Both the position numbers and the translations under genes were made by a program. From Kalaharituber pfeilii (taxonomy: Eukaryota > Ascomycota > Pezizomycetes > Pezizales > Pezizaceae): a stretch of 64,000 bases of DNA. A model generated the notes under the pieces. It searched no databases, was not told the origin of the DNA, and was given only the letters and a program-made list of their open reading frames with translations. Shown here one piece after another: positions 1 to 7,959 of this stretch. Each line of letters starts with the position of its first letter. Position 1 is the stretch's first letter. Location of the stretch: contig WHUZ01000057.1 of assembly GCA_015179045.1 (NCBI GenBank), positions 62,001 to 126,000 on the forward strand, written 5' to 3'.

Positions 1-296
1 AATCATGTATATTAGAGCCACAGGTGGGTGCGAGAGGGCGAGCCCTTTGATGACTAATCCATTTTTTGTATGAGGCTTGGCATGTAACATCTGGTAGATT
101 TCCTAACAAAGTAAAAAACTTTGAACCTTATCAGTTTTACAACGAATAAAGATTTCGCCATGAAAAAATCATAGAGTGATAGAACGTCTCAAATACTATC
201 GACTTTTGATCTTTCTACCTTAATTCATGTCATGTTGTGGTTGTTGATAGGTTTTGCGTTGGGTTGGTTGTATCGCAATTTTCATGTCCGCTTTTA

Positions 297-1360
297 GTAC
301 ACCTACTGCAGGCAGACATTGAGGTCATTGACCTCAAGTTGTGCAAGGAAGACACCCCAGCCAAATGGGAAAAGGCCATCAATGAGGCTAAGAGTGACTC
401 GGTAGCTATTTTCACAGATGGCAGCCGCAGTGAGGAAGGCGGTGTTGGTGGCGGATGGTGCTGGAGGCAGGTGGTAGCAGGTGAGTCAGAAGGGTCCCGG
501 TGCGTAGGGACAAAAGCAACTGTGTGGGACGGCGAGGTCTCAGGAATGAAGAGTGCCCTTGAAGCAGTTGATGGCAGTGAAAAAGTGCTACTACTCGCAG
601 ACTCTCAGGCAGCTATCAGTGCAGTCCAGAAAGCAGGAAAAACTGGCAAGGCAAGGACTGCAGATCTAGCACGGGTGATAGAGCTGATTGCAGAGAGGCG
701 GCAAGGGTTAAGGGAGGCGGATGCAGTGAAGCTGGCATGGGTCAAGGCCCACGTAGGGATAGAAGGCAATGAGAAGGCAGATGAGTTGGCCAAAGAGGGG
801 CCAAGTGCATGAGGTACGATGGGCAGGCCACTGAGGGTGGGCTGCGTCAAGAGTTAGTTCGAAAAAGAAAAGAGGAGAGGGAGCGTGCAGGGTTTGGGAA
901 GGGCAAATTCGTGAAGTGGGGCAGGAGTGCACTCACAGATTACACATGGCTGCGGACTGGAAAAGGCGGAGCTATGTGGAGGAGGATGGTCAGTGGCGAG
1001 GAGGTACAATGTACATGTGGTGAGGCATGGAGTGCTGAGCATGTGGTGTTCAGGTGCACCGAACTGGAGCGACCCCAGAGGAAGGACAAAGATGGGGCGC
1101 ATGTCACCTGGCAGTCCTGGGAGGACCTAGAGGAGAAAGGGTGGAAGCAAGAAGGTGTGGAGGGCGACCCGGTCGAGTACTGGTTTGCCTGCCTCGATCT
1201 GGGGTAGCTGGGGACCGGGGGACGGAGGGCACTGGGTGCTCAAGGGTGTATGTAGATTCCGTAGTTAGTTGTCTCAAACCTGGCCCGGGTATATGGGTCC
1301 CTGCCATAGGCTGGTAGCCTGTATACGGGGTTACGTGAATAAAAAAAAAAAAAAAAAAAA
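297..1360 (+). mobile_element. 5'-truncated LINE, tail family A (LINE-A1)
   Basis: The insertion is bounded by an 11-bp target-site duplication, GTCCGCTTTTA, at 286-296 and 1361-1371. It carries the 3' half of ORF2 (RNase H and C-terminal Cys/His knuckle), a short 3' UTR, the family A end around 1291-1340 and a 20-nt poly(A) at 1341-1360. The perfect TSD and A-tail show target-primed reverse transcription with 5' truncation. It belongs to the same family as the copies at 33265-34181 and 47134-47620. Confidence 0.9.
300..1207 (+). pseudogene. LINE-A ORF2 C-terminal fragment: RNase H and CCHC knuckle
   Basis: The reading frame enters from the truncated 5' edge of the element, so it has no start of its own. 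It shows an RNase HI fold signature: FTDGSRSEEGG, a catalytic Glu in WDGEVSGMKSA, LLADSQAA, and WVKAHVGIEGNEKADELA. The frame breaks near 808 and resumes in another frame with CTCGEAWSAEHVVFRC, a C-x-C-x7-H-x4-C knuckle, ending at 1207. The related copy at 33265-34181 reads straight through the same place, so the break here is a frameshift in a dead copy. In an intact element this domain would degrade the RNA strand during or after reverse transcription. Confidence 0.85.
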
Positions 1361-1406
1361 GTCCGCTTTTAACTACTGGCACCAGACTCGTCTGGTTGGC
1401 ACGACC

Positions 1407-1440
<34 letters not shown>

Positions 1441-1472
1441 CATTTATCGCTTGCCGCCCTACGGGCTATGGC
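1407..1472 (-). mobile_element. Micro-insertion, tail B only (66 bp)
   Basis: It consists of poly(T) and the reversed family B tail hairpin, flanked by the TSD TGGCACGACC at 1397-1406 and 1473-1482. It has no coding sequence. It is an extreme 5' truncation of a family B element. Confidence 0.9.
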
Positions 1473-1664
1473 TGGCACGACCCCAACCAGACTACTTAGT
1501 ATTCTCGTACATGTATTAAGCATGGCCGGTGCCAGTTTCAAGTTAGTGGCCCGACCAGAGCTGGCCCCGAACCTGTACACTACATAATGAGTACTATATG
1601 AACAAGTACTGTACATCAAGTATTTTTGTGCGATTGTGGTGTATGCGACATCACCCACTGATAT

Positions 1665-1721
1665 ATATATATATTTTCACGTAACCCCGATCGCAGCTAC
1701 TCGCCATGGCAGGGCAGACTG
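1665..1721 (-). mobile_element. Probable tail C micro-insertion
   Basis: A reversed family C end (TTTTCACGTAACCCC..CGCCATGGCAGGG) lies next to an (AT)n run. A possible 7-bp TSD, CTGATAT, occurs at 1658-1664 and 1722-1728. The poly(T) is mostly lost, so this is older or imperfect. Confidence 0.55.
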
Positions 1722-1734
1722 CTGATATTGACTG

Positions 1735-1815
1735 GTATGCCGTCTCTACTATGGAAGCACTGGACCTACATTTGCAGGCCTTCGACAAGAGAAACATAAC
1801 TTATGCTTAAGTCTA
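1735..1815 (-). pseudogene. Gag zinc-knuckle remnant (gypsy-type), separated from 6009-7955 by LINE-B1
   Basis: When the LINE-B1 insertion (1816-6008) and one TSD copy are removed, this minus-strand segment continues the frame that ends at 6009-6130 with PQERAYRLKH. It then gives KLCFSCRRP, the first half of a retroviral-type CCHC knuckle. Stops follow soon after, so this is a relic. It supports reading the interrupted host sequence as an LTR-retrotransposon gag. Confidence 0.5.
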
Positions 1816-1954
1816 TTTTTTTTTTTTTTTTTTTATTTCATTACTCGCGTGCCGCCTTGTAGGCTATGGCGAGGGTTTAGATACATGCAAGAACATAAAC
1901 AGAACAGTAAATCGCAGGTAAAACCATAAAGTGAAAGTGAACGTGTAATAACTC

Positions 1955-3308
1955 CTCCGTCTACTCCGCCGCCCAGTCAGTCACCTCCGCCAACGTTAAC
2001 TCTCCCCCTCCTCATCTCTTGACAGCTCCCTTAATCCCTCCTCTCCTCTCGGTAGTCTCTTCCTCCACGCTTCAAATCCCCTTATGATGTGCTCAAAATT
2101 TTCATAGTCTCTTCCGCACCACCTGCATTCGGGAGAGGTCTCTCTCCCTACTGGTATCTCCACTGTCGTAGTCCCTTGTTTCCCAGAATTCCTACAAGAG
2201 TGGATACCCTTCTCCTGCTCCCCAAATACTCCAGTGGTCTATACGACAGCTTTACTCTCTTCCTCTCCTCGGCTCTCCACTCTTTGACCAATTGTCTAAT
2301 CCCCGCCTCCGTCACCGTCTCGTCCTGGTATTGCATTGCCGTGGCAACTTTCGCCGCCATGTCTGCCCTGGTGTTGCCTCTGGCTCCTTTATGCGATTTC
2401 ACCCACATCACCGCTACGCCATGTTCCCACCGGGCAATCCTCTCCTCCCACCACCTCCTCACGAACTTAGCAGGCCCCTCTGCTGTCAAGTCTCCTCTCG
2501 CTATCCTCTGTAATTTCGCTATGGTGACTCTGGAATCCGTGATGACCAGCAACTCTCCCCCTCTCTCCAAGGCTTCTCCCACCGCTATCAGTTCCGCGTC
2601 GTTCACCGTGCATTGCCTCCCCAGGTAGACAGAAGTATCTTTGCTCCCTTGGTGTACTCCGGCTCCTGTCTTGCCTTCTCTCCTGCTCCCGTCTGTATAT
2701 ATACTCACCCACCCCTCCCCTTCCTCTCTGATGATAATGTCTTCCCACTCCTCTCCACTAAGGTCCTTGGGATAGAACTGATGTACATAAATTGGTAGGG
2801 GGTCACGGTGCTCGAGCGATCCTCTTAGGTATATAGTCTCCGGTTGCGGGTCTCTTATCGGTTCCTCCTCAAACCTCAACGATCTTGCTTCCACCCTCTT
2901 CACCTCTCCGTCCACGAAAGTCTCAACCGATTCCAGATTCGCCAACCCCTCCACCACATCCCTCCTCGTCCCCCATGGGGCCCCGACTATCTCCCTGGCC
3001 ACCCCGTACTGCCACTTCTCCAGTCGTCGGATCTTATGATCCGCAGGGGAGGCTTTCGCGTAGTCCGCCCACGCCCAACTTCCCCAGGTCGCTATGTTCC
3101 TAGCGATACTTGTGTACAACTGCCGTCTTCTAGCGGGTAGTATTTTGTATAGCCGTGATGCTACCCGCCACGCCGCCTTCCCCAGTTGCAGCCTTCTGTT
3201 GAAGTGGTCCTCGAACTTTAGCTCCCAGTCTACATACAGCCCTACCAACCTGTAGCTTCGTCCCTTTGTCCCTATCACAACGGTCTCAGACTTTCGCGGG
3301 TCCAGCTC
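1955..3308 (-). pseudogene. LINE-B1 ORF2, 3' part: RT connection, RNase H, knuckle
   Basis: It continues the RT frame of 5350-6008 after removal of LINE-B2. Starting with ELDPRKSETVV, it runs through the post-RT region to RNase H, with motifs VSIYTDGSRREGK, VNDAELIAVGEAL, LLVITDS and VMWVKSHKGARGNTRADMAAK. These cover the catalytic Asp/Glu/Asp/Asp set. The frame stops at 2148 and resumes shifted, giving CRWCG..H, the start of the CCHC knuckle, and ending near 1955. It is a dead copy with at least one frameshift, but the catalytic residues are still visible. Confidence 0.85.
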
Positions 3309-3383
3309 GGATCCAAAAAATAGCCAGAGGAGATCCCACTGCCGACGGAGCCTCCTGTGAGGTAAGGAGACAATGGGAAGAAA

Positions 3384-4756
3384 CGATGTCGGCACCACGA
3401 TAACAACCACCTCAGGACGAGTGTTTGGAAGCGACTCCATAACCACAACGTCCCCCCCGCTGAAACCTACATAGATCGAAAGCGCTCAGCAAGCTGAGTC
3501 TTTTGATCCAATTTTCACTCTCAAATACCCGACGTTACGAATTTCCCCGAGGGGTGAAATTTTGAGGATTCTTCAGCTCACCACCTCCGTTGCCACCACA
3601 TCGACCGCACCACCCCGGCGCCAAGCACCAGTAAACACCCACCGATACGCAGACAACAGCCAATAAGACAAAGACATGCCACGGAGGGGAGGATTCCCAC
3701 CGCGACCCACCAGGCCCATCACGGTGCCCTGGGACGCCATGACTCGGGAGGGAAAAGAAACCTTTTTCAGGACCCTCGCCGAATACTGGAAACACTACTA
3801 CTACGGGCCAAACGCCACTGACGAGCCGGAGAAGGGAGACTATCTTGGCGTCACCTTTACGGATGACCCAACACACCCCGAAATCTCCCTCGCACCACCA
3901 CCGGCACCACAACAGACACTGGGGCTCAGCCCCATCACGTGTATCGACACCGCGCCACCACCGCCACCACCGCCACAAGCCCACAGTTCAGCCCCATCAC
4001 GTGGGTTGAAACACAGCCCGAGGCACCGCCTCAACAGACAACCTTGGGGCTCAGCCCCGTCACGTGCTTAGACATCCAACCGGCGGACAACACGAACTCA
4101 ACCCCCCTAAGACCACAAGGAGGAAAAGGACCAAGAGGGGGGAAGAGAAAACACGGGAGGCTTCCCCAGCCCCCACACCAACAACGACCTCTGGCCCAGC
4201 ATCACGCACCCCCAGGAAGGGTAAGAGGACACCACCTCCCACTCCAAAGCCACCGACACAAACTCCGAGCACTCCCCGCCCACGCCAGACCCCCTCCCCT
4301 CCCCCAAAAAGACTGAACCCGAACACGGAATGAGACATGGCATAGTCATACATGGCGTAGCCCTAAGGAAAGACTTGGGGAACGTCAAGCGATGGCTAGA
4401 GGCTTCCAACAAGCAATTAGGCAAGATCCGAGGGGTCAGATGGCTACGTAAAAAGACAATTTTGGAGGAAGAAGGCAAAAAAACGAGCTCCGTCGTAGCC
4501 TACCTGGAGACCGAGACGGAAGCAGACAAGGTGAAACTCGGAGGAAAGTGGTTGAGGACGAGCGTGTACGAGCCGGACAGAGGAAGGAAGTAGACAGGCT
4601 CGGTACACGCGGACTGTTTCCCCGCATCATGTATGATTCCGCGGGCATCACATGTAGTTAGACCTAGTTTTCTCTCCTTTTTTATGTACTTAAACATCGT
4701 CATAACCCATAGGGCGGCATACGATTAATGAAATAAAAAAAAAAAAAAAAAAAAAA
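3384..4756 (+). mobile_element. HAL1-like ORF1-only retroelement, longest copy (1.37 kb)
   Basis: The TSD (A)ATGGGAAGAAA at 3372-3383 and 4757-4768 places the borders inside the RNase H frame of LINE-B2, which resumes exactly after removal. From 5' to 3' it holds about 290 bp of 5' leader, a single ORF1 (3676-4593), a 3' UTR with a CCGCATCATG..CCGCGGGC stem, the family B tail (4696-4735) and poly(A). There is no ORF2. The 5' edge matches the start of a second, diverged leader at about 63272, so this copy may be full length. See the finding on ORF1-only elements. Confidence 0.88.
3676..4593 (+). pseudogene. HAL-like ORF1 (LINE ORF1 / gag-like), frameshifted
   Basis: The ATG at 3676 begins MPRRGGFPPRPTRP, followed by a region with an acidic and Trp/Tyr-rich patch. 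A Pro-rich part then holds three repeats of the LGLSPITCID type. After that comes a basic linker and a conserved domain from 4330 (GIVIHGVALRKDLGNV..SSVVAYLETE..KVKLGGKWLRTSVYEPDRGRK, then stop at 4591-4593). Single-base shifts between about 3990 and 4330 break the frame. The C-terminal domain resembles the RNA-binding ORF1 region of Tad-like fungal LINEs, but the frame ends where such proteins usually continue into CCHC knuckles. Function by family: RNA packaging and chaperone. This copy is probably dead. Confidence 0.75.
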
Positions 4757-5238
4757 AATGGGAAGAAAGGACAAAAAGAGGGGATCTGGACCTCGCGATT
4801 ACCTGGGCAAAAAGTCACAAGGGAGTAGAGGGCAACACCGAGGCGGACAGAGCGGCGAAAATCGGTACGGCGCTGCAGTCCCGGAACGAAATCGTAACGG
4901 AAGCTGGCATAAGACAGGAATACAAAGCTCTCCGGGCCGCGGAGAGAAACCAAGCCGAACTGAACTACCGACCCCTACACAGAATAGGCAAGCGACGGAT
5001 CCTGGCCACCCTGGCAGGGATACTAGGGAACAAAGGACTGAAGGAGTGGAGATTCAAGATAGGCAAGGCCACCTCGCCGGAATGCAGGTGGTGCGGCAAG
5101 GCACCGGAGAACTGGGATCATATAAAGAACGACTGCCAGGCATGGCAAAGAAAGAACACAAAGGGGGCGGAGGGAATAAGACAGGCGGAAAAAGACACGA
5201 ACCTGATGGAGATCTTGGAGTGGGCATCGGAGGAGTAG
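4757..5238 (+). pseudogene. LINE-B2 ORF2 C-terminal fragment
   Basis: It continues from 3309-3383 across HAL1. The frame reads LAITWAKSHKGVEGNTEADRAAK (shown here in part: the WxKSHKG and EAD motifs of RNase H). Next come NYRPLHRIGKRR, ECRWCGKAPENWDHIKNDC (C-x2-C-x7-H-x4-C knuckle) and LMEILEWASEE before the stop at 5236-5238. The frame is intact over this length, which suggests LINE-B2 is younger than B1. Confidence 0.85.
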
Positions 5239-5349
5239 GGGTTATTTTCTAGTTACTATTTTCATTATGATTCACATGTATTTAAACATCGCCATAGCCC
5301 AAAGGGCGGTACGCGATTAATGAAATTAAAAAAAAAAAAAAAGAAAAAA

Positions 5350-6008
5350 GCGGGTCCAGCTCAAACCCCTCCTCCCGTACCTCCTCAGTCAGCTTCCTGC
5401 GATGTTCCACTATGTCTCTCTTCAACAGGCTCAACGACCTATTGGACAAAACGCTGTGGAAGTCGTCCACATAGGATCTGGAGAACTCGCGACTGTCTGC
5501 TTTTTCGGCCACTGGTGCGATCGCTACAAGGAAAAGTACCGGGGATAGAGGGGTGCCCTGAGGGGTGCCATCGGTCATTCTGCTATCCCCCCTAACCTTC
5601 CTATCCCATGGTACTTTAAATTCTATCAGCTATAAGAACCCTTCTACGAATGCCGCTATATTCGGGTTAACCGACTCTATTCTCCTCACCACTCTCTCTT
5701 TTCGTAGATGGTTAAAAGCCGATTTTATGTCGTCTCCAACTATTGCCGTCCACTCCCTCCTCTGAAGTCTCCTGTCTACCTCCTTCAGTACCTGTCGCTG
5801 TACATCCTCCGCCCCCCGCTTCGGTCTGCCACCCAACTGAGTCTTTCTAAACAGTTCGTCCCGTCTCTGAATAAGGTCTGCTACTACCTTCTGACCTAGC
5901 TTGGCGACTGTATTCAACAGGGTAATCGGTCTCCATCCTGCCGGGTCATTCCTGGGCCTGCCTTTCTTGTGTATCATCACGACATTGAATCCCCTTGCGA
6001 ACTGATAG
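5350..6008 (-). pseudogene. LINE-B1 reverse transcriptase domain
   Basis: Minus-strand RT: VVMIHKKGRPRNDPAGWRPI (finger motif), QLGGRPKRGAEDVQ, IVGDDIKSAFNHL (motif A-like), then after a break GTPQGTPLSPVLF (motif B) and SYVDDF, the catalytic YxDD box. It ends in GFELDP, which joins ELDPRK at 3308. One frameshift or stop separates the two halves near 5600-5630. The endonuclease and the N-terminus are missing because of 5' truncation at 6008. By family it would synthesise cDNA by target-primed reverse transcription. Confidence 0.88.
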
Positions 6009-6345
6009 TGCTTAAGTCTATAAGCTCGCTCTTGAGGAGTAAGGTTGATCGATGCCTTCGGAGGAGCAGATTTCTTTGAGGTAGGAGAAGGTTTAGAAGG
6101 TTTAGTATTTATAGTAGACAGATCCATCGGCTCTGGCCCATAATAGCTGTTGCATTAGCTTCGAGGACCATTCGGAAAGTGAACGAGCTTTCCGAGCACG
6201 TTCGTATAAGCGATTCTCAATACGAACAGCTTTCTCAATAAGATCTGCCAACTTCTCCGGTCGTTCCTCTTTCCCCAATTCATCCTTAACTCGCCTCTTC
6301 AGTCCTCTATAGAATCGCCAGCCTAAAGCCTCTTTGTTCCAGGTA

Positions 6346-6387
6346 TTTTTTTTTTTTTTTTATATCATTACTCGCGTGTCGCCCTAA
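6346..6387 (-). mobile_element. Micro-insertion, tail B, 42 bp (smallest seen)
   Basis: Poly(T) plus ATATCATTACTCGCGTGTCG and CCCTAA only, with TSD TTCCAGGTA at 6337-6345 and 6388-6396. Even half of the tail hairpin is missing. Confidence 0.9.
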
Positions 6388-6726
6388 TTCCAGGTAAGAA
6401 AGGAAGCAACTTGTTAGAAACGAGACGCATAATCTGCAGCTGACCCGGTCTGTGTAAGGCGTTCAATAGCATGTTTAGCATTGGCTCGTGTATCAATATC
6501 GCCATATGTTTGTTCGAGCGCTTCGCACAATGCAGTGAAATCGTCCAAAAGTCGGGATTGTCTTATTTCGGGACCGTTCAGGGTGCGCATATGAGGCTCG
6601 AACCACAAGAAAGCGGGACCTCTCAGGAATGAGGCTGCATAAAGGACTTTAGCGCGATCATTAGGGAACTGTTGAGGATGGAGTTCGATTTGAAGGCGAA
6701 CTTGGGATAAAAAGGGTCGGAGCTTC

Positions 6727-6785
6727 TTTTTTTTTTTTTTTATATCATTAATCGCATGCCGCCCTATGGGCTATGGCGATAAGGG
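6727..6785 (-). mobile_element. Micro-insertion, tail B (59 bp)
   Basis: Poly(T) and reversed tail B with TSD CGGAGCTTC at 6718-6726 and 6786-6794. Confidence 0.9.
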
Positions 6786-6906
6786 CGGAGCTTCAATCGG
6801 GTGCCAAAGAATACATCAGGCGCTTTGGTCATATCCTGCAACATCTGGAAGTACTGTATTTGCTCTGGAGTCAATCGAAGATCGTGTAAGGATGGCATTG
6901 TTGTAG

Positions 6907-6950
6907 TTTTTTTTTTTTTTTTTAATATCATTAATCGCGTGCCGCCCTAA
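6907..6950 (-). mobile_element. Micro-insertion, tail B (44 bp)
   Basis: Poly(T) and the distal half of the tail B hairpin. TSD GGCATTGTTGTAG at 6894-6906 against GGCATTGTCGTAG at 6951-6963 (one mismatch). Confidence 0.88.
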
Positions 6951-7564
6951 GGCATTGTCGTAGTGCTTGTTGTTGGTTTCCTGACGACATGGTTGGAGTA
7001 CCCAGTCCGGTCGTGGTCGAGTCAACATCGATATCCATAACCGAGATGAAGGACAGGTGCAACAATCGTGTGACTGGCGCAGGCACGAATTTGGGGACTG
7101 GTCAAAGTGTAAGGAATACAGCGAGAGCACGTGGCTAAGGATGACCCAAATTGTTCATGGGTACGGAGGCACACGATGCGAGGAGAGAGGAGCAGTATCG
7201 CTACTATTGAGTTGACCAGTGTGGAACTCGTTACAGGAGAGCGAATGAACAGATATCTGTAGACGAAGTGAACGAGTACTGATCGATCAGGTAATGACGA
7301 CACACACACACACGCATGGAGCATTGCTAGCATTATGACGAAACAGAACATGAGGAAAACCACTAAGATAGTCAGCAGTGCTACCCATTCGATCCGTTGA
7401 GACGATCTCTATGTTAGTACGCATCTGGGTCGCTTCATGTTGAGTCGCACTGAGGTCATAATCATGCTGATCCGTCGTTCTATCGCTAGCTGTATTCGGC
7501 CATCCACTTCCTTCGGTAACCCGCTTCGGCTTGCCAGTTATCACAAACGTATCATATTGGATAA

Positions 7565-7626
7565 TTTTTTTTTTTTTTTTTTTTTTATATCATTAATCGC
7601 ATACCGCCCTAAGGGCTATGGCGATG
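7565..7626 (-). mobile_element. Micro-insertion, tail B (62 bp)
   Basis: Poly(T) and full reversed tail B with a perfect 13-bp TSD TCATATTGGATAA at 7552-7564 and 7627-7639. Confidence 0.93.
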
Positions 7627-7780
7627 TCATATTGGATAAGGCTCGGGCCGGCAAATCTTGAGCAGTATGACAGGTTAGACACATCAAGCTCAGCAAAGTC
7701 ATGTACTTTTCAAGCCGTCGAAGTGCAAGTGCTGCTTGTTCGTCCTCCTTTGCTGTACTTCCCGTTGCTAGATTCTGCTG

Positions 7781-7842
7781 GCCCTGCCATGGTGAACAGC
7801 TGCATGCGGGGTCACGTGACAAAAAAAAAAAAAAAAAAAAGG
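7781..7842 (+). mobile_element. Micro-insertion, tail C (62 bp)
   Basis: GCCCTGCCATGG..GGGGTCACGTGAC followed by A20. TSD GATTCTGCTG at 7771-7780 and 7843-7852. Confidence 0.92.
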
Positions 7843-7959
7843 GATTCTGCTGAACAAAGCGTTGAACTGTTAAGAAAGCATAGGTTGCTTCAGGGAGTGA
7901 GACTGGCTCTGGTTCCTTGAATTCGTCTTCTGTAAGCTGATCCTGATTCACTGGGTCTA

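Larger units (their letters stand above)
3309..5349 (+). mobile_element. LINE-B2, family B, inserted head-to-head into LINE-B1
   Basis: A plus-strand insertion bounded by the 13-bp TSD GCGGGTCCAGCTC at 3296-3308 and 5350-5362, both copies lying in the RT/RNase H linker of LINE-B1. It carries only the RNase H C-terminal half, knuckle, 3' UTR, tail B (5287-5326) and poly(A). It is itself split by HAL1 (3384-4756). Confidence 0.92.
1816..6008 (-). mobile_element. LINE-B1, family B, containing nested LINE-B2 and HAL1
   Basis: A minus-strand 5'-truncated LINE bounded by the 12-bp TSD TGCTTAAGTCTA at 1804-1815 and 6009-6020. Poly(T) at 1816-1834 and the reversed tail B follow at the left edge. ORF2 pieces run from the RT palm (about 6000) to the C-terminal knuckle (about 1960). 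The body is split by LINE-B2 at 3309-5349. About 2.15 kb is its own sequence. It landed in a gag-like reading frame. Confidence 0.9.
6009..7957 (-). pseudogene. Gypsy-type gag relic broken by five micro-insertions
   Basis: After removing the insertions at 6346-6387, 6727-6785, 6907-6950, 7565-7626 and 7781-7842 (each with its TSD), the minus strand gives stretches of gag-like protein. These include EATYAFLTVQRFVQQ, MPSLHDLRLTPEQIQYFQML, FLRGPAFLWFEPHMRTLNG and RSRLLDDFTALCEALEQTYG, the last two typical of Retrotrans_gag (F-x-W and DF..L...YGD patterns). The region then leads to the knuckle at 1735-1815. No protease or RT is visible nearby. It is a strongly decayed element that served as a landing pad. 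Confidence 0.6.

Noticed and set aside
237..300. ATG at 237 as the start of the RNase H protein.
   Set aside because: It lies upstream of the TSD and insertion border at 297, so those codons are host flank read through by chance.
2148..3446. A 432-codon minus-strand frame that seems to be one protein starting at 3446.
   Set aside because: Its first about 46 codons are the antisense of LINE-B2 and the HAL leader. The TSD at 3296-3308 shows the true ORF2 joins 5350-6008 instead.
3535..3984. Minus-strand frame rich in Trp and Gly across HAL1.
   Set aside because: It is the antisense of the Pro-rich ORF1; composition explains it.
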